From: Leeuwenhoekiella palythoae
Lineage (GTDB): Bacteria; Bacteroidota; Bacteroidia; Flavobacteriales; Flavobacteriaceae
DNA: 64,000 nucleotides
Reading direction: 5' to 3'
Assembly (NCBI RefSeq): GCF_900130045.1
Contig: NZ_FQXT01000004.1
Location: 248,001-312,000 of the forward strand
Shown here: positions 53,786 through 62,178 of the stretch, in pieces
Numbering within the stretch: position 1 is the stretch's first letter
Layout: each line of letters opens with the position of its first letter
Made by a program: the position numbers and the translations under genes
The notes under the pieces: generated by a model
The model's input: only the letters and a program-made list of their open reading frames with translations
The model's database searches: none
What the model was told of the DNA's origin: nothing

Positions 53786-55018
53786 ATGCTGTATTACCTT
53801 TTTGAATATTTAGAGCGTGCATACAACTTCCCCGGGGCAAGTTTATTTGGCTTTATCACGTTTCGCGCGGCAATAGCGATTATCATGTCGCTGGCGATTT
53901 CTACCATTTGGGGAAAGCGCATCATCTTGTATTTACAGAAAAAACAATTGGGCGAATCTATACGTGACTTAGGGTTAGAAGGTCAGGTAGAGAAAGCAGG
54001 AACCCCAACAATGGGTGGATTAATCATCATTTTGGCCACATTGATTCCGGTGTTTTTGTTAGCTAAGCTCGAAAATATTTATGTCATCCTTCTTATTGTG
54101 ACCACGTTGTGGATGGGTGCCATAGGTTTTATGGATGATTTCTTGAAAATCAGAAAGAAGAACAAAGAAGGACTTCAGGGCAAGTTTAAGATATTTGGTC
54201 AGGTTGGTTTAGGAATTATTGTGGGTGCAACCATTTTCTTCCATCCGGGTGTGACTGTAAAAGATGAGATCGCAAATAAACCGGCGCAACAAGAAGAATT
54301 GGTTGACAGTTCTACGACCGAATTTTCTTCGGAAGAAAAAGCCTTAACGACCACCATTCCTTTTGTGAAAAATAATGAGATCGATTATAGCATTCTAGTG
54401 AGTTGGTTGGGCGAAGACTATGTGAAATATGCTTGGTTATTATTTATTCCTATTGTCATATTTATTGTTACTGCTGTGTCTAATGGGGCCAACCTTACGG
54501 ATGGAATAGATGGCTTGGCTGCCGGCTCTTCAGCGATCATCGTACTCACTTTGGGAATTTTTGCGTGGGTGTCTGGTAACATCATCTTTAGTGATTATCT
54601 CGATGTGATGTACATCCCGCGTTCGGGAGAGATGGTAATTTTTATTACTGCATTCGTGGGAGCTCTAGTAGGGTTTTTATGGTACAACACGTATCCCGCC
54701 CAAATTTTTATGGGAGATACGGGAAGTTTAACCATAGGCGGAATCATCGCCGTGATCGCCATAGCTATTCGTAAAGAATTACTCATTCCATTACTATGCG
54801 GGATTTTCTTTATGGAAACGCTTTCGGTAATGCTGCAGGTGAGTTGGTTTAAATACACCAAGAAAAAAACAGGTGAAGGCCGTCGCATTTTTTTAATGTC
54901 GCCGTTGCATCACCATTACCAGAAAAAGGGCCTTCACGAGAGTAAGATCGTGACGCGCTTTTGGATTATAGGCATTTTACTCGCGATCATCACCATTGTC
55001 ACTTTAAAAGTTAGATAG
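53786..55018 (+). CDS. mraY: Phospho-N-acetylmuramoyl-pentapeptide transferase
   Basis: Integral membrane enzyme that makes lipid I from UDP-MurNAc-pentapeptide and undecaprenyl phosphate. At 410 residues it is about 50 longer than E. coli MraY (360). The catalytic aspartates are Asp117-Asp118 in GFMDDFLK, and [11 protein letters not shown] spans 235-245. The HHHYQKKG loop lies near the C-terminus. The extra length is a hydrophilic Glu/Ser/Thr-rich segment at about 156-215, between two membrane helices. The murD start follows its stop directly. Confidence 0.95.
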   Translation: MLYYLFEYLERAYNFPGASLFGFITFRAAIAIIMSLAISTIWGKRIILYLQKKQLGESIRDLGLEGQVEKAGTPTMGGLIIILATLIPVFLLAKLENIYVILLIVTTLWMGAIGFMDDFLKIRKKNKEGLQGKFKIFGQVGLGIIVGATIFFHPGVTVKDEIANKPAQQEELVDSSTTEFSSEEKALTTTIPFVKNNEIDYSILVSWLGEDYVKYAWLLFIPIVIFIVTAVSNGANLTDGIDGLAAGSSAIIVLTLGIFAWVSGNIIFSDYLDVMYIPRSGEMVIFITAFVGALVGFLWYNTYPAQIFMGDTGSLTIGGIIAVIAIAIRKELLIPLLCGIFFMETLSVMLQVSWFKYTKKKTGEGRRIFLMSPLHHHYQKKGLHESKIVTRFWIIGILLAIITIVTLKVR

Positions 55019-56353
55019 ATGAAGCGGCTAGTGATCTTGGGTGGTGGTGAAAGCGGAATTGGCACCGCTATTTTGGGTAAAAAGGAAGGTTTTGAAGTTT
55101 TTGTCTCAGACTTTGGGAAGATAAAACCAAAATACCTTGACGTTCTTAAAAACATTGAAATTGAATGGGAAGACGGTGGTCACACCGAAGCAAAAATTCT
55201 CAATGCAGACCTCGTGATGAAGAGTCCGGGAATTCCTGATAAAGCACCACTAATTAAAAAGTTGGTTGAAGCAGGTATTTCTGTGATCTCAGAAATTGAG
55301 TTTGCAGCACGCTATACTAAGGCAACCTTGGTAGGGATTACCGGAAGCAATGGTAAAACCACCACCACTATGCTTATGGCGCACCTGCTTAAGCAAGCCG
55401 GATTGAAAAGTGTGGCTGCGGGAAATATTGGAGACAGTTTTGCAAAATGGGTGGCGCTTGATGATCAGGATTTTTATGCTCTAGAAATTAGCAGTTTCCA
55501 GCTAGATGGTATTGTAGATTTTGCGCCTCATATCGCGATTTTGACCAACATCACACCAGACCATTTGGATCGCTACGAGTACAAGTTTGAAAATTATATC
55601 AAGTCAAAATTCCGCATAGCGGAAAACCAGACCGAAAAGGATTACTTGATCTATGATGCAGACGATCCTGTGATTACTGATTGGTTAGCAAAGCATCCCG
55701 TGCGATCGCAGTGCATACCTTTTTCGATTTCAAAACAACAAAAAAAAGGAGCTTATTACGCTCAAGAAGAAATAAACATTTTAATTGACGATACAACAAT
55801 GACTATGTCAACAAAAAACTTAACTATTAAAGGGGCGCATAACACTAAGAATGCGATGGCTGCGGCAACTGCTGCACGTTTATTAAGCATTCGCAAGGCG
55901 ACCATTAGAGAATCTTTAGAGGGTTTTCAAGGGGTTGAACATCGCTTAGAGCAGGTGCTTAAGATCAATCACGTGTCTTATATCAACGATTCAAAAGCGA
56001 CTAATGTGAACGCTACGTTTTATGCCTTAGATAGTATAAGTGCTCCAACGGTTTGGATTGTTGGCGGAGTGGATAAAGGAAATGATTATAAAGATCTTTT
56101 TCCATTAGTGAATGAAAAAGTAAAAGCGATCATTTGCCTTGGTGTTGATAATGCAAAGTTGATGCAGACCTTCTCAGGAATGGTAGAGAACATCATTGAA
56201 ACTCAATCGATCACCGAAGCAGTGAAGATCGCTTACAAATTGAGCGATAAAGGAGATAATGTGTTGTTATCTCCAGCATGTGCAAGTTTTGACTTGTTTG
56301 AGAATTATGAAGATCGCGGGCGTCAATTTAAAGAAGCTGTACGCAATCTATAA
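55019..56353 (+). CDS. murD: UDP-N-acetylmuramoylalanine--D-glutamate ligase
   Basis: Adds D-glutamate to UDP-MurNAc-L-alanine. The 444-residue cytoplasmic ligase opens with LVILGGGESGIGTAI. The ATP loop is GITGSNGKTTTTMLM near 108-122, the NITPDHLDRY metal-binding stretch follows, and NDSKATNVNAT lies near 323-333. The start immediately follows the mraY stop. In E. coli murF lies between murE and mraY, but no murF is present here. Confidence 0.96.
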   Translation: MKRLVILGGGESGIGTAILGKKEGFEVFVSDFGKIKPKYLDVLKNIEIEWEDGGHTEAKILNADLVMKSPGIPDKAPLIKKLVEAGISVISEIEFAARYTKATLVGITGSNGKTTTTMLMAHLLKQAGLKSVAAGNIGDSFAKWVALDDQDFYALEISSFQLDGIVDFAPHIAILTNITPDHLDRYEYKFENYIKSKFRIAENQTEKDYLIYDADDPVITDWLAKHPVRSQCIPFSISKQQKKGAYYAQEEINILIDDTTMTMSTKNLTIKGAHNTKNAMAAATAARLLSIRKATIRESLEGFQGVEHRLEQVLKINHVSYINDSKATNVNATFYALDSISAPTVWIVGGVDKGNDYKDLFPLVNEKVKAIICLGVDNAKLMQTFSGMVENIIETQSITEAVKIAYKLSDKGDNVLLSPACASFDLFENYEDRGRQFKEAVRNL

Positions 56354-56367
56354 AATAGAAAGTAACG

Positions 56368-57570
56368 TTGAGTAGAACCAAAAACATATTTTCAACCTTA
56401 AAAGGAGATCGAGCGATCTGGGCAATCACTGCCTTTTTAGCGCTGTTTTCCTTTTTACCGGTATTTAGTGCGAGCAGTAACCTTGCCTACTTATATGGTA
56501 ATGGGGAAACATTGCCGTTTTTGGTGCGTCACTTTATGCATTTGGTTTTAGGTTTTGCGATCATTTATGGGGTGCACAAAGTGCCTGCGCATTACTTTAA
56601 GGGACTGTCAATTATAGGAATTCCTATTGTGATCATCCTTTTGTTGATCACGATGGCACAAGGGACGACCATTGATGGTGCCAACGCCAGTAGATGGATA
56701 AAAGTGCCGTTTGTTGGGATTACGTTTCAAACCTCGACTTTGGCTTCGGTGGTGTTGATGATCTATATCGCGCGTTATCTTTCAAAAATTAAGGATGAGC
56801 AAATCACGTTTAAAGAAAGCATTTTACCGCTTTGGGTACCGGTGGCTTTGGTTTTAGGATTGATCCTTCCGGCGAACTTTTCAACCACAGCGATCATTTT
56901 TGCGATGGTGTTGACGTTGGTGTTTATGGGCGGCTACCCGTTTAAATATTTAGCCATAATCGTAGCGACCGGTTTGCTAGCACTTACAATGTTTGTTTTG
57001 GCAGCTAAAGCATTTCCGGGGGTGTTTCCCAACCGTGTAGATACCTGGATGAGCCGTATAGACAGTTTTGCTGATGATGAAGATAGCGAAGGCGATTACC
57101 AGATAGAGAAAGCTAAAATCGCGATTGCAACCGGAGGCCTTACCGGTTTAGGACCGGGTAAAAGTGTTCAGAAAAACTTTTTGCCTCAATCCTCATCAGA
57201 TTTTATTTATGCGATCATCGTAGAAGAATTTGGTCTGGTAGGAGGTTTGATGTTGTTGTTAATGTATTTGCTACTGCTATTTAGAATTTTAGTAGTAGCA
57301 CATAAAGCCGATACGGTTTTCGGGAAGCTCGCCGTAATGGGAGTGGGTTTGCCTATCGTATTTCAGGCATTGATTAATATGGCGGTTGCGGTAGAATTAT
57401 TTCCGGTGACCGGGCAGACCTTGCCACTGGTGAGTAGTGGTGGAACCTCGATCTGGATGACGTGTTTAGCGATCGGGATTATTTTAAGCGTAAGTGCTAA
57501 GCGTGATGAAGTGCGCGCTAAAGAAGAAGATGAGATGAATCCGCTTGATGTATTAAGCGAAGCGATGTAA
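56368..57570 (+). CDS. ftsW: FtsW septal glycosyltransferase
   Basis: SEDS-family membrane glycan polymerase that works with the division transpeptidase. The 400-residue protein has about ten membrane helices. The [17 protein letters not shown] segment near 106-122 and the ETG-like [16 protein letters not shown] loop near 349-364 are typical of FtsW/RodA. The large loop contains a [18 protein letters not shown] segment. A TTG start at 56368 lies 15 bases after murD. Context in the dcw cluster makes FtsW more likely than RodA. Confidence 0.93.
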   Translation: MSRTKNIFSTLKGDRAIWAITAFLALFSFLPVFSASSNLAYLYGNGETLPFLVRHFMHLVLGFAIIYGVHKVPAHYFKGLSIIGIPIVIILLLITMAQGTTIDGANASRWIKVPFVGITFQTSTLASVVLMIYIARYLSKIKDEQITFKESILPLWVPVALVLGLILPANFSTTAIIFAMVLTLVFMGGYPFKYLAIIVATGLLALTMFVLAAKAFPGVFPNRVDTWMSRIDSFADDEDSEGDYQIEKAKIAIATGGLTGLGPGKSVQKNFLPQSSSDFIYAIIVEEFGLVGGLMLLLMYLLLLFRILVVAHKADTVFGKLAVMGVGLPIVFQALINMAVAVELFPVTGQTLPLVSSGGTSIWMTCLAIGIILSVSAKRDEVRAKEEDEMNPLDVLSEAM

Positions 57571-57584
57571 ACGAAAGTAACGAT

Positions 57585-58679
57585 TTGAAGAACTATAAAT
57601 TCATACTATCAGGAGGCGGAACCGGGGGGCACATTTACCCGGCGATTGCAATTGCCGATGCTTTAAAAGCAAAGTATCCGCAAGCGGAATTCCTTTTTGT
57701 GGGATCTCAAGATCGTATGGAAATGGAGAAAGTTCCTAAAGCAGGTTACGAGATCAAAGGACTGTGGATCGCGGGGCTTCAACGAAAGTTGACCTGGTCC
57801 AATTTAATGTTTCCATTTAAGCTGATCAGTAGTTTATTCAAGTCGGCAGGAATTATTAGAAAATTTAAGCCAGACGTAGTTATCGGTACCGGTGGTTTTG
57901 CGAGTGGTCCTTTGTTAGAAATGGCCACGCGTTACAACGTGCCGGCATTGATTCAGGAACAGAACAGTTATGCAGGTATAACCAATAAGCTTCTGGCTAA
58001 AAAGGTTCAGAAAATTTGTGTAGCGTATGATGAAATGCAGCGCTTTTTTCCGCAAGATAAGATTGTAAAAACAGGTAACCCTGTGCGTCAGGATTTGCTA
58101 GCGATTGATAGTTTGCGAGAGCAAGGGATGGCAAAATTCAACCTTAAAAAGAATAAAAAAACCTTATTGGTTTTAGGAGGAAGTCTGGGAGCTCGAGCCA
58201 TTAATAAAATGCTGGATAGAGAATTGCAGTTCATCTTAGATCAAGAGGTGCAAATCATCTGGCAAAGTGGGCAATTGTACTATGAAGAATATAAAAAGCA
58301 TAATGCCGTTGAGGATGTACAAGTGTTGCCATACATAGACACGATGAATCTGGCTTATGCTGCAGCTGATATCATTATCAGCAGAGCTGGGGCAGGATCT
58401 GTGTCTGAATTGATGTTAGTTGGGAAACCGGTGATTTTTATACCATCTCCCAATGTGGCAGAAGATCATCAGACCAAAAATGCAGAGGCGATCGTATCAA
58501 AAAACGCAGCGATTCTGTTGAAAGAGAAAGAAGCAGAACAACAGTTTAAGCCTGTTTTTAAAACACTAGTTCACGATGAAGCCAAGCAACAGCTTTTGGG
58601 TGATAATATTAAAAAGATCGCATTGCCACAGGCAACAGAACATATTGTAAACGAAGTAGAAAAATTATTAAAGCAGTAG
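57585..58679 (+). CDS. murG: Undecaprenyldiphospho-muramoylpentapeptide beta-N-acetylglucosaminyltransferase
   Basis: Makes lipid II by adding GlcNAc to lipid I at the inner face of the membrane. The 364-residue GT28 enzyme has the N-terminal [18 protein letters not shown] loop, [14 protein letters not shown], and the UDP-GlcNAc-binding stretch [23 protein letters not shown] near 267-289. TTG start at 57585. The murC start follows the stop without a gap. Confidence 0.96.
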   Translation: MKNYKFILSGGGTGGHIYPAIAIADALKAKYPQAEFLFVGSQDRMEMEKVPKAGYEIKGLWIAGLQRKLTWSNLMFPFKLISSLFKSAGIIRKFKPDVVIGTGGFASGPLLEMATRYNVPALIQEQNSYAGITNKLLAKKVQKICVAYDEMQRFFPQDKIVKTGNPVRQDLLAIDSLREQGMAKFNLKKNKKTLLVLGGSLGARAINKMLDRELQFILDQEVQIIWQSGQLYYEEYKKHNAVEDVQVLPYIDTMNLAYAAADIIISRAGAGSVSELMLVGKPVIFIPSPNVAEDHQTKNAEAIVSKNAAILLKEKEAEQQFKPVFKTLVHDEAKQQLLGDNIKKIALPQATEHIVNEVEKLLKQ

Positions 58680-60029
58680 GTGAAAACGCTTGATCACATA
58701 TCGCATATTTATTTCATCGGCATTGGCGGAATTGGGATGAGCGCGCTTGCGCGTTATTTTCACGCTGCCGGGAAAGAAGTGGCGGGTTATGATAAAACAC
58801 CTTCGCAGATTACAAGATCTCTTGAAGAGCTTGGGATCAGAATAAGTTATCAAGATACTTTGGAAGCGATTCCTGCTGAATTTAAAGTTTTAGACAAAAC
58901 GCTGGTGGTTTATACACCTGCGGTTCCTAAAGCGCATACAGCCTATCAGTTTTATTTAACTGAAGGTTTTCAGATCAAAAAGCGGGCTGAAGTTTTAGGT
59001 TGGTTGACTCAAGAGAAATTCTGTTTTGCAGTCGCCGGAACCCACGGAAAAACCACAACCAGTGCAATGCTTGGTCATTTGATGGCATTTTGCGAGCTGC
59101 CGATGACCGCATTTTTAGGTGGAATTGCAGAAAATTATCAGAGTAACTTGATTCAGCAAGGTGAGGAAATTGTGGTTGTGGAAGCAGATGAGTTTGATCG
59201 CTCGTTTATGCAACTGTTTCCTAATATCGCGGCAATCACTTCGATGGATGCAGATCACCTGGATATTTACGGTGATGCTGAAGCTTTGCAGAAAAGCTTC
59301 AGAGATTTTGCAGCTCAAGTAAAAGAAGACGGTGTCCTGTTTGTAAAAAACGGATTACCGCTCGACGGAATTACTGTAGGTGTAGAAGACCATTCAGCCT
59401 ATGCTGCTTTAAATGTAAAAATAGAAAACGGAGCTTACCATTTTGATTTAAAACATCCTGATGGGCTCATAGAAGATTTAGTGCTTAACCTGCCCGGTAG
59501 ACATAATTTGTCTAATGCAACAACCGCTTTGGCGATGGCTTTACATTACGGCTGCCCTGCCGATAAGCTCGCCAAAGCTCTGTTTGCATTTAAAGGGGTT
59601 AATCGCAGGTTTACGTATCGTATTAAAAAGGAAAATGAGGTGCTCATTGATGATTATGCGCATCATCCTGCCGAAATAAACGCAGTGCATAGTGCTGTAC
59701 GCGAGATGTACCCGAACAAACGAGTTTTGGCAGTTTTTCAGCCGCATTTGTTCAGTCGTACTCGTGATTTTATGGAAGAGTTTGCAGCGAGTTTAGCACA
59801 GTTTGATGAGTTGCTGCTTTTAGATATTTATCCGGCTCGCGAGGAACCTATAGAGGGAGTTACTTCTGAAAAGTTATTGGAGTTAATTCCGCTTACGCGA
59901 AAAGAAGTGATCTCAAAAGCACAACTGGAAGAGAAGTTGCAGGCGTCAAAAGCTACGATAAAAGTAATGATGGGGGCAGGAGATATAGGAGAAGAAATTT
60001 TAAAACTGACTAAAACATTAGCGGTATGA
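58680..60029 (+). CDS. murC: UDP-N-acetylmuramate--L-alanine ligase
   Basis: First amino-acid ligase of the peptidoglycan stem peptide. The 449-residue protein has the UDP site IYFIGIGGIGMSALA near 10-24, the ATP loop AGTHGKTTTSAMLG near 118-131, and DDYAHHPAEI near 321-330. The start is GTG directly at the murG stop; the ftsQ ATG overlaps its own stop by four bases. murB and ddl, which follow murC in E. coli, are absent here. Confidence 0.96.
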   Translation: MKTLDHISHIYFIGIGGIGMSALARYFHAAGKEVAGYDKTPSQITRSLEELGIRISYQDTLEAIPAEFKVLDKTLVVYTPAVPKAHTAYQFYLTEGFQIKKRAEVLGWLTQEKFCFAVAGTHGKTTTSAMLGHLMAFCELPMTAFLGGIAENYQSNLIQQGEEIVVVEADEFDRSFMQLFPNIAAITSMDADHLDIYGDAEALQKSFRDFAAQVKEDGVLFVKNGLPLDGITVGVEDHSAYAALNVKIENGAYHFDLKHPDGLIEDLVLNLPGRHNLSNATTALAMALHYGCPADKLAKALFAFKGVNRRFTYRIKKENEVLIDDYAHHPAEINAVHSAVREMYPNKRVLAVFQPHLFSRTRDFMEEFAASLAQFDELLLLDIYPAREEPIEGVTSEKLLELIPLTRKEVISKAQLEEKLQASKATIKVMMGAGDIGEEILKLTKTLAV

Positions 60030-60742
60030 AAATCAATTGGTTTTACATAAGAATGCTGGTTTTGGTGGTCCTTACTCTGGGCTTGGTTGCCTTTACGCAT
60101 AAGCGCAATGCCAACCGAAAAGTAAAAGAGGTTCAAATCAATTTTGAAGCAGGTGCAAACCTCTTTGTTACAGCAGAATCGGTTGATAAATTGTTGATAC
60201 AAAACGGGAAACCTATTGAGGGGCAGTACAAAGAAATTTTAGATTTGAAAGACCTCGAAGATAAACTCGATGCGCACGCAATGATCGCAGATGCAGATGT
60301 TTATATGACGTTAGATGGTGTAGTGGGAGCGACTGTAAAGCAAAGAAAACCTCTAGCTCGAGTTCAGACTCAGACCCCGTTTTATATTGATGAAGAAGGC
60401 AAGACGATGCCGCTATCATCTAACTATTCGGCACGTGTGCCCTTAGTGACAGGTGTTTCACAAGAGCAGGTAAAAGAAGTTTATCCGCTTTTAAAGTATA
60501 TACAAGAAGATAAAGTTCTGGCAACTCAGGTTGTTGGGATTTCAAGATTTAAAAATGGCGATTATAGTCTCACGTTAAGAGTGCTTGATTATGATGTCGT
60601 AATAGGCAAAATAGAGCAGTTGTCTAGTAAATTTTCTAACTACAAGGCATTTTATCAAAAGGCGATAAAAGACAATAGTCTTGAAGTTTATAAAAGTGTT
60701 GATCTGCGCTTTAAAGGGCAGGTCGTAGGGACAAAAAAGTAA
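60026..60742 (+). CDS. ftsQ: Cell division protein FtsQ/DivIB-like
   Basis: A bitopic division protein of 238 residues. The membrane helix (about 7-25) follows a short cytoplasmic start, and the periplasmic part begins with a POTRA-like region (VKEVQINFEAGANLFVTAESVDKLL). Next come KQRKPLARVQT and FYIDEEGKTMPLS, resembling the FtsQ beta domain. Sequence conservation is low, so position between murC and ftsA is important evidence. It overlaps murC by four bases and is followed by ftsA after three. Confidence 0.88.
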   Translation: MKINWFYIRMLVLVVLTLGLVAFTHKRNANRKVKEVQINFEAGANLFVTAESVDKLLIQNGKPIEGQYKEILDLKDLEDKLDAHAMIADADVYMTLDGVVGATVKQRKPLARVQTQTPFYIDEEGKTMPLSSNYSARVPLVTGVSQEQVKEVYPLLKYIQEDKVLATQVVGISRFKNGDYSLTLRVLDYDVVIGKIEQLSSKFSNYKAFYQKAIKDNSLEVYKSVDLRFKGQVVGTKK

Positions 60743-60745
60743 GTT

Positions 60746-62095
60746 ATGGAGCATAAGGACATAGCAGTAGGGCTAGATATTGGTACCACAAAGATTGTGG
60801 CAATGATAGGTAGGTATAACGAATATCATAAGCTAGAGATCTTGGGTATTGGTAAGTCTAAAAGTTTAGGCGTACATCGCGGGGTAGTGAATAATATCAC
60901 GCAGACCATTCAGTCTATTCAGCAAGCTGTGCAGGAAGCGGAAAGTGTTTCCGGGATGAAAATAGAAGATGTAGTTGTGGGTATTGCCGGGCAGCATATA
61001 CGCAGTTTGCAACATAGCGATTATATCACTCGTGCCGATGCAGATCAGGTAATAGGACCTAAAGACATCGATATGCTTTGCAACCAGGTGCATAAACTGG
61101 TTATGCTTCCGGGAGAAGAAATTATTCACGTGCTTCCGCAGGAATATAAAGTAGATGGTCAAGCCGAAATCACACAACCAATTGGGATGTATGGTGGAAG
61201 GTTAGAAGCCAATTTCCATGTGGTCGTAGGGCAGGTGAGCAGCATACGCAACATTGGTCGTTGTGTAAAAAGTGCAGGTCTCAATCTTGATAAAATAACG
61301 TTAGAGCCATTAGCTTCAGCAAACGCGGTACTGAGTCAGGAAGAGAAAGAGGCAGGAGTCGCACTTATTGATATAGGTGGTGGTACAACAGATCTCGCCA
61401 TTTTTAAAGACGGAATCATTCGGCATACGGCGGTAATTCCATTTGGAGGTAATGTGATCACCGAAGATATCAAAGAAGGCTGCAGCATTATAGAAAAGCA
61501 GGCAGAGCTTCTTAAAATAAAGTTTGGTTCAGCGTGGCCAGGAGAGAATAAAGATAACGAGATCGTTTCTATTCCCGGATTACGTGGTAGAGAACCAAAA
61601 GAAATTACACTTAAAAACCTCTCTAAGATCATTCACGCACGCGTGGTAGAGATCGTAGAGCAGGTGTATCTCGAGATCAAAAATTACGGTCACGAGGAAC
61701 AGAAGAAAAAGCTTATTGCAGGGATTGTACTTACCGGTGGTGGTTCACAACTGAAACACTTAAAGCAACTGGTAGAGTACATCACGGGGATGGATACACG
61801 TATAGGTTATCCTAACGAGCATTTGGCAGGTGATAGCGATTCAGAAACTACGAGTCCGTTGTATGCAACAGCCGTAGGTTTGGTGATGAATAGTTTAGAG
61901 CATCAACGCAACATTCAGGACGACGAGCCGCAGGATACTGCAGTGGTAGAAGAAGAACCTGTTATAGAACCGCTTCTGGAAGATGATCCTGCTGAACAAG
62001 AAGAAGAAAAGCCGGCAGCGGCAAAGAAACCACGCAAAAGCATTTTTGATACGTGGGCAGAAAAGTTTAAAGACTTTTTGGATAACGCAGAATAA
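60746..62095 (+). CDS. ftsA: Cell division protein FtsA
   Basis: Actin-like membrane tether and regulator of FtsZ. The 449-residue protein opens with IAVGLDIGTTKIVAMIG (phosphate loop 1). VVVGIAGQHIRS and the SHS2-type 1C region follow; ALIDIGGGTTDLAIF near 206-220 and VLTGGGSQLKHLKQL near 329-343 complete the ATP site. A Glu/Pro-rich linker precedes the terminal basic-aromatic segment KSIFDTWAEKFKDFLD, expected to be the membrane-targeting amphipathic helix. ftsZ follows after 83 bases. Confidence 0.96.
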   Translation: MEHKDIAVGLDIGTTKIVAMIGRYNEYHKLEILGIGKSKSLGVHRGVVNNITQTIQSIQQAVQEAESVSGMKIEDVVVGIAGQHIRSLQHSDYITRADADQVIGPKDIDMLCNQVHKLVMLPGEEIIHVLPQEYKVDGQAEITQPIGMYGGRLEANFHVVVGQVSSIRNIGRCVKSAGLNLDKITLEPLASANAVLSQEEKEAGVALIDIGGGTTDLAIFKDGIIRHTAVIPFGGNVITEDIKEGCSIIEKQAELLKIKFGSAWPGENKDNEIVSIPGLRGREPKEITLKNLSKIIHARVVEIVEQVYLEIKNYGHEEQKKKLIAGIVLTGGGSQLKHLKQLVEYITGMDTRIGYPNEHLAGDSDSETTSPLYATAVGLVMNSLEHQRNIQDDEPQDTAVVEEEPVIEPLLEDDPAEQEEEKPAAAKKPRKSIFDTWAEKFKDFLDNAE

Positions 62096-62178
62096 AATAA
62101 AAAAACGATAAGCGAATACGTTTATAAAGCCAATAGAAAAAGAGAAAACAAAAGAAACAACCGGTAAAACGATATATT

